64,000 bases of DNA, taken from NCBI RefSeq assembly GCF_042726155.1, contig NZ_JBHXHV010000001.1, positions 372,001 through 436,000 on the forward strand. Direction: 5' to 3'. Origin of the DNA: Leucobacter sp042726155. Lineage in GTDB: Bacteria > Actinomycetota > Actinomycetes > Actinomycetales > Microbacteriaceae. Both the position numbers and the translations under genes were made by a program. The notes under the pieces were generated by a model, which saw nothing but the letters and a program-made list of their open reading frames with translations, searched no databases and was not told where the DNA came from. Shown piece by piece: positions 25,011-33,275 of the stretch; the first letter of the stretch is position 1, and every line of letters starts with the position of its first letter.

Positions 25011-27002
25011 ATGGCACACGACACCTCGAGCGGCACGATCCCGCCCACGAGCAGGCCCCCGCGCATGCTCGCTCGGATGGGACGCGATTACGCGCTGATC
25101 CTGCCCGGCTTTTTCATCTCGCTGGTTGCGTTCGTGCTGCTCGTGCCGCTCGCGACCCTCTCGCTCGCGACGCTCATCATCTATCTCGGCGTTTTCCTGC
25201 TGCCCGTCACACTGCGGCTCGCCTCGGTCTTCGCCCAGCTCTCCCGCGCGCGCGTGCGGAACTGGGGTGCCGAGTTGCCGCCCGCGCGCTACGCTACGCG
25301 GCAACCGGGGTGGTCGCAATACATGCGGCTGCTCGTGGAGCCGCGTCGCTGGGCCGATCTGGCCTTTGAGACGCTGATCGCGTTTCCGCTGCACATCTTT
25401 ACGTTCTGCGTCGCGGTGACCTGGACAGCGGGCGCGCTGGGCGGCATCACCTATGCGTTCTGGGGACTGTTTCTGCCCGCGAATGATCTGCCGCTCCCCG
25501 GTCTGATCCTGGAAGCGGTGACCAACGGTGCGGCATCAGCCGAGCTTGCCCACTCCTTCCTGCTCGACGCCGGCTTCAACTTCGTCTGCGGCCTCATCTT
25601 GCTCCTGACGCTGCCAGTGGTGCTGCGCGGACTTGCCCGCCTCGACGTGGTGGTGACCGCGGCGGCGCTCGGCGGGGCGCCGGCGAGCTCGGTCCCGGCT
25701 TCGCCGAAGGTGGCGCAAGCGCCCGATTCAATCTCACCGTCAATCTCACCGTCGGCCGCACCGTCATCCGCACCGTCGGCGTCATGGCCGGCCCCGACCG
25801 TCGCCGCGGCGTCCTGGTCGGGAGAGCGGTGGGCGTGGATCTCCGCAGCGTTCCTCGCCGTCGTCTCGACCGCGGTCGGATGGCCGGTGCTCGCCGCGAT
25901 CTACGGCGTGAACGTCGCAATTGCGATGCTCATCGTGTTCGCCCACGCCGCTGCACTGCTGCTCGCCGTGCGCTGGCCGGTGGCCGGAGTACTGCTGCAG
26001 ACGGGCGCCGCCCTGGCAACCGCGTTCGCGACAGTGCACGCGGCGACCGCCCTGCCCTGGCCGTGGCCCGTGATGACGCTGCTCGTGCAGGTCGCGCTCG
26101 TCTTGCTCGTGTCGCTGCGCAACCGCTGGTTCTGGGGCGCGTTCGCGTGGGCTGCGCCGGCGTTTGCCTGCCTCATCGTCGCGCTGAGCTACGGCGTCGA
26201 TGGCGGTGGCTGGAGCAGCATCATTGTCACCGCATCGGTGAGTGCCGGAGCGCTGGCCCTCGGAGTGGTCGTTCGGCTGTGGGCCGAGAGCCGCGGTGCG
26301 CTGCGCGACGAACGGCAGACGAGCGCCGAGCTGAGCGCGCGCGGCACAGAGCTGCAGGAGCGCAACCGCATCGCGCAAGAGCTGCACGATGTCGTCGCGC
26401 ACAGCATGTCGGTCATCAGCGTGCAGGCGACCACGGCGAAATACCGCTTGCCCGGTCTCGATACCGAGGTCGAACGCGAGCTCGAGTCGATCGCTGGCTC
26501 CTCGCGCCAGGCCCTCACTGAGATGAGAAGCTTGCTCACGCTGTTGCGCTCACCAGACGAGGATCGGGATCTGCAGCTCGTGCCGCAGCCGACGCTCGCC
26601 GACATCCCGTCGCTCGTTGAGTCGACGCGCAATTCGGGGGTGCAGATCGCGCTCACCGTGTCGGGGCCCGACAGCAACAGTGACGGCGGTGACTCCGCGT
26701 CGGCCCCGTCAGCCGCAGCAGGGCTCACTGCCTATCGCATCATTCAAGAGGCGCTGAGTAATGCCATGCGGCACGCGCCGGGTTCGGCGATCGACGTGAG
26801 CGTCGATGTGTCGCCGTCTACGGTTTCCGTGACCGTCGAGAACGGCCCCGCCGATGCGGCGAGCACCCAGCCAGCGGCTCCGGGTGCGGGCCTCGGTCTC
26901 GCCGGAGTGCGCGAGCGCGTGGCGGCGCTCGGCGGTTCGGTCGAGGCGGGGCCGACCGACCTTGGTGGCTTCCGGGTGCAGGCGCTGCTCGAGCTGGCGT
27001 AG
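25011..27002 (+). CDS. Sensor histidine kinase, NarL/DesK group
   Basis: A 663-residue membrane kinase. The first 210 residues hold four hydrophobic helices of the putative-sensor (PF13796-like) type. A second membrane block lies at about 260-430, followed by the dimerisation helix with the phospho-histidine in NRIAQELHDVVAHSMSVISV near residue 460. The ATPase domain has AYRIIQEALSNAMRHAPGSA (N box) and GAGLGLAGVRERVAALGG (G box). The stretch around 225-255 is Pro/Ser/Ala-rich with PSISPSAAPS repeats. It probably phosphorylates the response regulator at 23.2 kb. It follows the DMT gene by one base and ends convergent with lplA. Confidence 0.87.
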   Translation: MAHDTSSGTIPPTSRPPRMLARMGRDYALILPGFFISLVAFVLLVPLATLSLATLIIYLGVFLLPVTLRLASVFAQLSRARVRNWGAELPPARYATRQPGWSQYMRLLVEPRRWADLAFETLIAFPLHIFTFCVAVTWTAGALGGITYAFWGLFLPANDLPLPGLILEAVTNGAASAELAHSFLLDAGFNFVCGLILLLTLPVVLRGLARLDVVVTAAALGGAPASSVPASPKVAQAPDSISPSISPSAAPSSAPSASWPAPTVAAASWSGERWAWISAAFLAVVSTAVGWPVLAAIYGVNVAIAMLIVFAHAAALLLAVRWPVAGVLLQTGAALATAFATVHAATALPWPWPVMTLLVQVALVLLVSLRNRWFWGAFAWAAPAFACLIVALSYGVDGGGWSSIIVTASVSAGALALGVVVRLWAESRGALRDERQTSAELSARGTELQERNRIAQELHDVVAHSMSVISVQATTAKYRLPGLDTEVERELESIAGSSRQALTEMRSLLTLLRSPDEDRDLQLVPQPTLADIPSLVESTRNSGVQIALTVSGPDSNSDGGDSASAPSAAAGLTAYRIIQEALSNAMRHAPGSAIDVSVDVSPSTVSVTVENGPADAASTQPAAPGAGLGLAGVRERVAALGGSVEAGPTDLGGFRVQALLELA

Positions 27003-27020
27003 GGAGTGGCGAGGCGCCCG

Positions 27021-28076
27021 CTACGGCACCCGGCGGATCCACTCCTCCGTCAAGAACTTCTTCTCGACCAGGCGTTCGGCTGCGTCCCACTCGCCCTCGG
27101 TGACCTCACCGTCGGTGCCGCCGTGGCGGCGCTTGAAGACCTCGATCATGCGCTCGATGATCTCCTCGCGCGGCAGACCAGTCTGGCTGCGCAGCGGGTC
27201 GACGCGCTTCTCGGCGCTGGCGGTGCCCTTGTCGGAGAGCTTCTCGCGGCCGATGCGCAGCACCTGCGTCATCGCCGTCGCGTCCATATCGTAGGCCATC
27301 GTGACGTGGTGTAGCACGGCGCCAGAGCCGAGCCGTTTCTGCGCCGCTCCGCCGATCTTGCCGTGCGGGCTGGTGATGTCATTGAGCGGCTTGTAGACGG
27401 CGTCGATGCCGAGCGACTTCAGCGCCTCGAGCACCCACTCGTCGAGATACGCGTACGAATCGGCGAAGCTCATGCCGCGCACAAGCTCACCCGGAACGTA
27501 GAGCGCGTACGTGATGCACGCCTCCGGCTCCATGTACATTGCGCCACCACCCGAGATGCGGCGCACAATTTGGGCGCCGCGCGCGGCGGCCTGCGGCTCG
27601 TCGACCTCGTTCTTCACCGACTGGAAGCTGCCGATGAACACCGCGGGGGCATTCCACTCCCAGATGCGCAGGGTCGGCCCGCGCAGCCCCTCGCCGACGG
27701 CGGCCGTGAGTACCTCGTCGAGCGCGGCGTTCAGCACCGGAGCGATGGGCGGCTCGTGCACGATCTGCCAGTCGTAGTCGCGCCAGTGCGCGGCGCCGGT
27801 CACGGCGCGGCGAATTGCTACGCCCACCGAGTCGGGCGTGAAGCCCAGCAGGTGCACCTCGCTCGGCAGCGCCTGCTGAATGGCGGTGGCGAACTCGTCA
27901 ATCGTGCCGTTGGGGTGGTGCCCCTCGACGGCAGCATTGATGCATCCGAGCGCGTCGTCTGGCTCCAAGAAGAAGTCGCCGGACAGGCGGAAGTCGTGGA
28001 TCCGGTCATCGACCACGTCGAAATCGACGACGACCAGCTTGCCGCCAGGAACCTTGTACTCGCCGTGCATGCTCAT
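27021..28076 (-). CDS. lplA: Lipoate-protein ligase with accessory domain at the N terminus
   Basis: A 351-residue ligase that activates lipoate with ATP and attaches it to E2 and GcvH lysines. The catalytic domain starts near residue 95. VRRISGGGAMYMEPEACITY carries the RRxSGGG motif, and PHGKIGGAAQKR holds the conserved lysine. The first 90 residues (GEYKVPGGKLVVVDFDV, RLSGDFFLEPDDALGCINAA) resemble the lipoate ligase C-terminal accessory domain (PF10437), but here they are at the front of the protein. It is convergent with the kinase gene with 18 bases between. It could supply lipoate to the E2 of the bkd operon. Confidence 0.82.
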   Translation of the reverse strand: MSMHGEYKVPGGKLVVVDFDVVDDRIHDFRLSGDFFLEPDDALGCINAAVEGHHPNGTIDEFATAIQQALPSEVHLLGFTPDSVGVAIRRAVTGAAHWRDYDWQIVHEPPIAPVLNAALDEVLTAAVGEGLRGPTLRIWEWNAPAVFIGSFQSVKNEVDEPQAAARGAQIVRRISGGGAMYMEPEACITYALYVPGELVRGMSFADSYAYLDEWVLEALKSLGIDAVYKPLNDITSPHGKIGGAAQKRLGSGAVLHHVTMAYDMDATAMTQVLRIGREKLSDKGTASAEKRVDPLRSQTGLPREEIIERMIEVFKRRHGGTDGEVTEGEWDAAERLVEKKFLTEEWIRRVP

Positions 28077-28136
28077 GGCTTCAGGGTACGCCCGCGCACC
28101 CGCCCGCGCCTAGCCCGCGCGCGGCCCCGCCGACCC

Positions 28137-29003
28137 TCAATCGCTCGCGACGCGCTCCTGAATCCAAGTCGCCACGTCGGCGAACACCTCGTCGCGGTTC
28201 GTCTCGTTCAAGATCTCGTGCCGAGAATCGGGGTAGACCTTCACCGTGACGTCGCGTACGCCCTTCGCGCGGTAGGCCTCGGCGAGCAGCCGCACGCCGT
28301 CGCCGCGGCTGAGGGGATCGTCGGAGCCAGACACGATCAAGATCGGCACCTCTGACGCGAGCCCAGACGCGGGCTTGCCGAACAGCCGTAGCCCGTCGGC
28401 CACGCCGAAGAGCTTCAGAATGTCGGCGTCGAAGCAGAGGGGGTCGGCGGCGAACGCCTCCGAGACGGCGGTGTCGCGACTCAGCCACTCGTAGCCGTTG
28501 GCCTCCGGGGCCTCCCACTTCGCGTTCAAGTTGCCGCTTTCCATGTGCCGGAAGGTGCGGAACGCCGAACCCGAGAGCACGACCGCGTCCCAGGTGCGGG
28601 GGTGCTCATTCAAGATGCGCTGCGTCATCAGTGACCCCCACGAGTGCGCGAAGATCACGAGCGGAAGCCCGGGGTGCCGCTCGCGCGCAATGTCGGCAAG
28701 CTGGCGCAGCGCGGCCTCTGCCGCGAGCAGGCCGCCGGGGCCGAGCTTGCCGAGCCGAGAGAGGTCACCCTCGTGCTGGCGTCGCCCGGTCTCGCCGTGG
28801 CCGCGGTGGTCGTCGGCGACCACGGTAAAGCCGATCCCGCAGAGATAGCGCGCGAACGCCTCGTACCGCAGCGCGTGCTCCCCGATGCCGTGCGCAATCT
28901 GCACGACGCCGACGGCGTCGTCGGCGCGCCACTCGTAGCAGTGAATCTCGACCCCGTGTGCGTCGACGTAGTCGAACTCGACGCGATCCCCCGTGTTGCT
29001 CAT
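28137..29003 (-). CDS. Alpha/beta hydrolase, monoacylglycerol-lipase-like
   Basis: A 288-residue cytoplasmic hydrolase (lysophospholipase/MGL group). IAHGIGEHALRYEAFARYL is the oxyanion segment near residue 37. The nucleophile is Ser121 in FAHSWGS, where alanine replaces the first glycine of the usual GHSMGG. Asp is in VSGSDDPLS and His is in PDSRHEILNE. The ATG at 29003 gives the expected family start; longer frames run antisense into the next gene. Possible substrates are monoglycerides or short esters. It is followed by lplA on the same strand after 60 bases. Confidence 0.83.
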   Translation of the reverse strand: MSNTGDRVEFDYVDAHGVEIHCYEWRADDAVGVVQIAHGIGEHALRYEAFARYLCGIGFTVVADDHRGHGETGRRQHEGDLSRLGKLGPGGLLAAEAALRQLADIARERHPGLPLVIFAHSWGSLMTQRILNEHPRTWDAVVLSGSAFRTFRHMESGNLNAKWEAPEANGYEWLSRDTAVSEAFAADPLCFDADILKLFGVADGLRLFGKPASGLASEVPILIVSGSDDPLSRGDGVRLLAEAYRAKGVRDVTVKVYPDSRHEILNETNRDEVFADVATWIQERVASD

Positions 29004-29073
29004 CTGCCCATTCTGGTGGCTGCTGCGCGCGGACGCCAGGGAAGCCCCTGAACGCGATAATCGCGGCGCGGGA

Positions 29074-29562
29074 TCATGCGATGTTGCCGACCCCCCACCC
29101 GTATGCAAGCTTGTGCGCCTGCAACACGAAGAACGATTCGGTCGACACCACGCCGGGCACGCGCTGCAGCGTGTTGAACATGAGATCCGTGTAGTGATCG
29201 ATGTCGCGGCAGACGACTTCGACCATCACGTCGAAGCCCCCGCTCGTGAGCACGACATAGCTCGTCTCGGCGAGCTCGACGAGGGCCTCACAGACCTGCG
29301 GCCCCGTGCCGGGTTCACACCGGATGCCGATCAGGGCGAGCCGGTCGAAGCCGATATTCAGCGGGTTGGCAATGCCGACAATCTGAAACAGGCCGCTGTC
29401 TTGCAGCCGCTGCACGCGGTAGCGCACCGATGAAGCTGAGACGCCGAGGTCTGTTGCCAGCGTGCTGAACGGCGTTCTGCCGTCGATCTGCAGTGCGGCG
29501 ATGAGTTTGCGATCCAGATCATCGAGATCGAGGTGTGCTGCGGGCTGTTCGCGATCCGACAT
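29074..29562 (-). CDS. Lrp/AsnC-family regulator
   Basis: A 162-residue regulator with an N-terminal winged helix (LDLDDLDRKLIAALQIDGRT, then LGVSASSVRYRVQRLQDSGL) and a C-terminal RAM domain (SYVVLTSGGFDVMVEVVCRD). The ATG at 29562 follows AGGAGG by five bases. The family controls amino-acid and related metabolism, but no target is obvious here. It lies 47 bases downstream of the divergently regulated amidohydrolase gene's end, on the same strand. Confidence 0.86.
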   Translation of the reverse strand: MSDREQPAAHLDLDDLDRKLIAALQIDGRTPFSTLATDLGVSASSVRYRVQRLQDSGLFQIVGIANPLNIGFDRLALIGIRCEPGTGPQVCEALVELAETSYVVLTSGGFDVMVEVVCRDIDHYTDLMFNTLQRVPGVVSTESFFVLQAHKLAYGWGVGNIA

Positions 29563-29609
29563 GGGACCTCCTCGGGGGTCGGGCACCCCGATCTTACCTA
29601 AGCGCGCAC

Positions 29610-31247
29610 TTATGCGCCCGTTGGCGCCACCTGTCCATCGACCACGGTGAGCACCGCCGACGCGCCGAGCAGCAGTTCGGGTGCCTCGACGAGCGGGTTC
29701 GCCGCCCACACAACGAAGTTCGCCCGGTAGCCCGCGGCGATCCGGCCCAGCTCGTGGTCGCGGCCGGTCGCGTACGCCGTGCCGACGGTGAACGCCTCGA
29801 GCGCCTGCGGCGGTGTGAACACACGCTGCGGCTGGTACGGCGCGCGGTCGCGCTCAAGCACGGACTGGGCTGTCAGCGCAATGAAGAGGTTGTCGGCCGC
29901 TTCGTGCGGGGCGGTCGGCGCGTCGGTGCCGAGCGCGAGTCGCACGCCGGCCTCGCGGAACTTGTGCCACGGGAATCCGGTCAGTGCACGCTCGTCGCCG
30001 AGCACGGCCTGCCAGTTGTCGAGCACGGCGGGGTCGCAGTGCACGGGCTGCATCGACGCGGTCACGCCGAGTTCGGCCATGCGCGCGATCGTGTCGTCCG
30101 CGACTGATTCGAGGTGTTCGACGCGGGCGCGGCGCTCGGGGCGCGGCCCGTTCACTCGCTCGGCCTCGGCCACCATGTCGAGCGCGATGGTGCTCGCCTC
30201 GTCGCCGATCGCGTGCAGGGCGAACTGCAGCCCGGCGGCATCGGCTGCGACCGCAACGGGCAGCGCGAATTCGCGCTCCCAAATCGGGCCTGGCATGGCT
30301 CCGTTGGCGTAGGGCCCTCGCATCGCGGCGGTGCATGCGTCGATGACACCGTCGAGAATGAACTTGACGCCCGCGATGCGCAGCCAGGTGTCGCCGTACT
30401 GCGCCGCAATTTCGTCGCGGATGCGCGCGACCTCTGCGATCTCGGCGAGATCGGTGTTGAGGTCACCCGAGGCGGTGAGCAGCCAGTGCGCGTTGACCGG
30501 GAACGGTAGCCGCCCGTCGCGGTCGAGCACGCGGCGGTAGGTGGCGAGGTCTGCGTGCCCGAACGACATCTCGGTTGCGCCGGTCACCCCGGTTTCGAGG
30601 TAGGCCGAGAACGCATTGGCGAGAAAGCCATCGCGATCCTCGTCCGTCGCCATTGTTTCGAGATAGCCCCAGGCGTATTTGACGGCCGCGGTTTCGAGCA
30701 GAAAGCCGGTTGCGTTGCCATCGGCGTCGCGCACGATTTCGCCGCCGACGGGGTCGGGGGTGTCGCGAGTGATGCCCATCGCGGCAAGCGCGGCCGTATT
30801 CACCCACACCGAGTGAAGGTCGTTCGCGTCGAGCACGACGGGCACATCGGCGACGACCGCGTCGAGCATGGCTGCGGTCGGCCGTTCGCCCTCGCCGAAG
30901 ATGTCGAACCGCCAGCTCACGCCGGTGAGCATCGCGGCGTCGGGGTTCGCGGCACGCGCGGCCGCGAGTCGCCGCTGCACCTCGGCAACCGAATCGGCGT
31001 CGCGCAGCTGTACCTTGCCGAGCGCCTCACCGAGCATCAGCATGTGTGCGTGCCCCTCGATGATGCCGGGCGTCACGAACGCACCCGCCAGGTTGATTTC
31101 CGGGGCATCGGGTGCGGCCTCACGCACGGCTTCGATGGAGCCGGCGGCGATGATCCGATCGCCCGCGACGGCGAAACTGTCGACCGGTTCACGGTCGGCG
31201 GGCCCGGTGAAGACGACGGCGTTGCGGTAGATGGTGGTGGCCGACAT
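29610..31247 (-). CDS. Amidohydrolase family protein (YtcJ-like)
   Basis: A 545-residue metal-dependent hydrolase. The first metal motif EGHAHML has His66 and His68. KFILDGVIDACTAAM contributes the usual DG segment, HAIGDEAS a metal histidine, and LALGTDAPTAPHEA the catalytic aspartate. The C-terminal beta domain closes with ELGRIAAGYRANFVVW. YtcJ-type enzymes act on N-substituted amides or formamides, but the substrate cannot be read. An open frame extends 240 codons upstream, yet it overlaps the MFS gene on a different frame, so the ATG at 31247 with a GAAAGCGAG ribosome binding site is used. It is co-directional with the MFS gene under a TetR operator. Confidence 0.83.
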   Translation of the reverse strand: MSATTIYRNAVVFTGPADREPVDSFAVAGDRIIAAGSIEAVREAAPDAPEINLAGAFVTPGIIEGHAHMLMLGEALGKVQLRDADSVAEVQRRLAAARAANPDAAMLTGVSWRFDIFGEGERPTAAMLDAVVADVPVVLDANDLHSVWVNTAALAAMGITRDTPDPVGGEIVRDADGNATGFLLETAAVKYAWGYLETMATDEDRDGFLANAFSAYLETGVTGATEMSFGHADLATYRRVLDRDGRLPFPVNAHWLLTASGDLNTDLAEIAEVARIRDEIAAQYGDTWLRIAGVKFILDGVIDACTAAMRGPYANGAMPGPIWEREFALPVAVAADAAGLQFALHAIGDEASTIALDMVAEAERVNGPRPERRARVEHLESVADDTIARMAELGVTASMQPVHCDPAVLDNWQAVLGDERALTGFPWHKFREAGVRLALGTDAPTAPHEAADNLFIALTAQSVLERDRAPYQPQRVFTPPQALEAFTVGTAYATGRDHELGRIAAGYRANFVVWAANPLVEAPELLLGASAVLTVVDGQVAPTGA

Positions 31248-31300
31248 GAGGGGCTCGCTTTCGGTGGTCGGGGCGGTGCTGGTTGTTGCGGGGTGGTGGA

Positions 31301-32521
31301 TCAGGCCCGCGCGGGCTCGGCGCCGCGCATCGCTGCTCGCGCCAGCGCGCGCTCGGCGCCGGTCGAAACGCGCGCCACGAGCACGACGGGAACAATCACC
31401 ACGAAGCTGACGATACCGGTGATCAGCGTGAATGCTGCGACGCCGACCCACTCGATCAGCACGCCGCCGATCAACGGCGCGAAGCTCGAACCGACGAGGT
31501 ACGCGCCGAGCAGCGGCCCCGACCACCGGCCGCGCGCGTCGAGTCCCGCCGCGGTGGCGATGAAGAGCGAGAACGCGAAGGCGTAGATCGAGCTGACGGC
31601 GATAATGAGCGCGGCGAATGTCGTTGCGTCGGTTGTGGCGCCCGTCCATACCTTGAGCACGCCGCCGAGTACGAGTGCGATCGCGAGTGGCCAGGCGCGG
31701 CCGAAGCGGTTGCCGATCACTGCCGCGATCACCATGCCGAGGATGCCGCCGGCTGCTGAGAGGCTGAGCGTGAATCCGAGTGACTGTTCGCTGATGCCGA
31801 GTGCGCCGCCGAGCACTGGGGCCATTGTCCAGATCGCGTCTTCGCTCGTGCCCCAGATGGGAAACAGCAGCAATATTGCGATGCCCGCGAGGGTGATTCG
31901 GCGGGGTTCTGCGATCTGCAGGCTTGTAGTGACGTCGACCGGTGCGGCGTGTTCGGGGGCGTTGGGTAGCCACGCGGCGAGCGCTAGGCCGACGAGCGAG
32001 ATCAGCGCGAGAGTGCCGAACACGCTGCCCTGGGTGATGCCAATGAGCGGAATCAGGGCAAGAATCACGGTGATGAGGCCGCGGTTGACGAGTCCACTCG
32101 TTGCGGAGATGCGGTTGGGGTTGCGCAGCGCGGCGATCGCAGCGCCCGAGGTCGAGATCGCGGCGCCGACGCCCGCCCCACCAACGATGAGCCCGGTGAT
32201 GACGATTGCCGGAGCGGGGACCACCGCGGCGGCGCCGAACGCAATCACCGCGATCCCCAAACCGACCATGGCGAGCGGGCGGCGGAGGTGCCCGGACGCG
32301 ACGCGGCCGGTGCCGAGGCCGACGACGGCGGAGGCGAGCAGCGCCCAGGTGAGGATGTTGCCGGACGCGACCGGATCGAAGCCGAGTGCTCCGAGCGCCG
32401 TAATGATGAACGGTGCGAGATTCGCCATCATGAGGCTGGCCAGGGCAATGAGGAAGGTCGCGCTGCCGTTGCGCAGCGTGAGCGGCAGTCTCGGATCGGC
32501 GTCGATCTGCGTGCGTGACAC
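31301..32521 (-). CDS. MFS transporter
   Basis: A 406-residue major facilitator with twelve hydrophobic helices. It lacks the strict motif A (GRxxDRxGRK), which is reduced to GTGRVASGHLRRP. ISTSGAAIAALRNPNRISATS and NRFGRAWPLAIAL are recognisable MFS loops. A GTG start follows GGAGAAAC with long spacing. It is divergent from a TetR gene across a 25-bp perfect palindrome and probably pairs with the amidohydrolase downstream, so it may import the amide substrate or export a toxic compound. Confidence 0.8.
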   Translation of the reverse strand: MSRTQIDADPRLPLTLRNGSATFLIALASLMMANLAPFIITALGALGFDPVASGNILTWALLASAVVGLGTGRVASGHLRRPLAMVGLGIAVIAFGAAAVVPAPAIVITGLIVGGAGVGAAISTSGAAIAALRNPNRISATSGLVNRGLITVILALIPLIGITQGSVFGTLALISLVGLALAAWLPNAPEHAAPVDVTTSLQIAEPRRITLAGIAILLLFPIWGTSEDAIWTMAPVLGGALGISEQSLGFTLSLSAAGGILGMVIAAVIGNRFGRAWPLAIALVLGGVLKVWTGATTDATTFAALIIAVSSIYAFAFSLFIATAAGLDARGRWSGPLLGAYLVGSSFAPLIGGVLIEWVGVAAFTLITGIVSFVVIVPVVLVARVSTGAERALARAAMRGAEPARA

Positions 32522-32557
32522 GGGAACTCGTTTCTCCGGCGGCAGCGCCGGGTGCTC

Positions 32558-32582
32558 GTAAACCGAAATGGTTTCGGTTTAC
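32558..32582. promoter_or_regulatory. 25-bp perfect palindrome, TetR operator
   Basis: GTAAACCGAAA at 32558-32568 and its exact complement at 32572-32582 are separated by TGG. It lies between the divergent MFS and TetR genes, 37 bases from the MFS start. The size and symmetry match TetR-family operators. Confidence 0.85.
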
Positions 32583-32657
32583 CCGCCACTATGTTCTCCC
32601 CGTGTGGGAGGATCTGTCAAGACAGGCTCGCAAACGAGGGTGGAAAGCAGGGGAAAC

Positions 32658-33275
32658 GTGGCGCGACCGAAGACCGCACGGCTCAGCCGGGAGATCATCG
32701 GGCGCGCGGCGATCGAACTCGCCGAGTCGGGTCGCGAGCTGCAACTCGTGCCCCTCGCCAAGAAGCTCGGCGTCAGCGTCTCGTCGCTCTATCACCACGT
32801 CAACGGGCGAGAGGGCGTGATTCGCGCGATGCGCGAGGTGCTCGTGCCGCGCTATCTCGCCGATGTTCCCGAGGACGCGGGCTGGGAGCAGCGCATCCGC
32901 CTCGAGGTCGAACGCACCTGGCGTATGTACGCCGACCACCCGCGCGTGCTGCAGTACATGATGACCGCGGTGATCGACGAGCCCGATGTGATGCGGTTCT
33001 ATAACGCGCTTGCCGAGGCGCTCGCTGAAGCGGGGCTGCCGGCGGCGGAGCTGCTCACCACAATCGAGGTGATCGATGCGTTCACATTTGGTGCGGCGCT
33101 CGATACCCTCTCGCCCGACACAATCCTCGACCCGGCGAGCGCTGGCGAGATACTCAGCGGGCTGCTGGCGGATCACCCGTCCGGCGCAGCGCGCAATCGC
33201 CGGCTGTTTGACCGCGGTCTCGATCTGTTGCTCGCCGGAATCAGCGCGCGCGTCGCGCATACACTGGCGGAGTGA
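32658..33275 (+). CDS. TetR-family repressor
   Basis: A 205-residue regulator. The helix-turn-helix is IIGRAAIELAESGRELQLVP then KLGVSVSSLYHHVNGREGVI. The C-terminal domain resembles TetR_C (VERTWRMYADHPRVLQYMMT). The GTG at 32658 is preferred for GGGGA five bases upstream; the longer frame would start inside the operator. It most likely represses the divergent MFS/amidohydrolase operon and its own operon, which continues into the esterase gene by a four-base overlap. Confidence 0.88.
   Translation: MARPKTARLSREIIGRAAIELAESGRELQLVPLAKKLGVSVSSLYHHVNGREGVIRAMREVLVPRYLADVPEDAGWEQRIRLEVERTWRMYADHPRVLQYMMTAVIDEPDVMRFYNALAEALAEAGLPAAELLTTIEVIDAFTFGAALDTLSPDTILDPASAGEILSGLLADHPSGAARNRRLFDRGLDLLLAGISARVAHTLAE

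Noticed and set aside
27363..28355. 330-codon forward frame opposite lplA and the hydrolase gene
   Set aside because: It runs antisense to lplA across its conserved motifs and has no family resemblance or ribosome binding site.
31248..31973. 240-codon N-terminal extension of the amidohydrolase gene
   Set aside because: The extension overlaps the MFS gene in another frame, is composed of Arg/His/Arg runs and lies before a clear start with a ribosome binding site at 31247.
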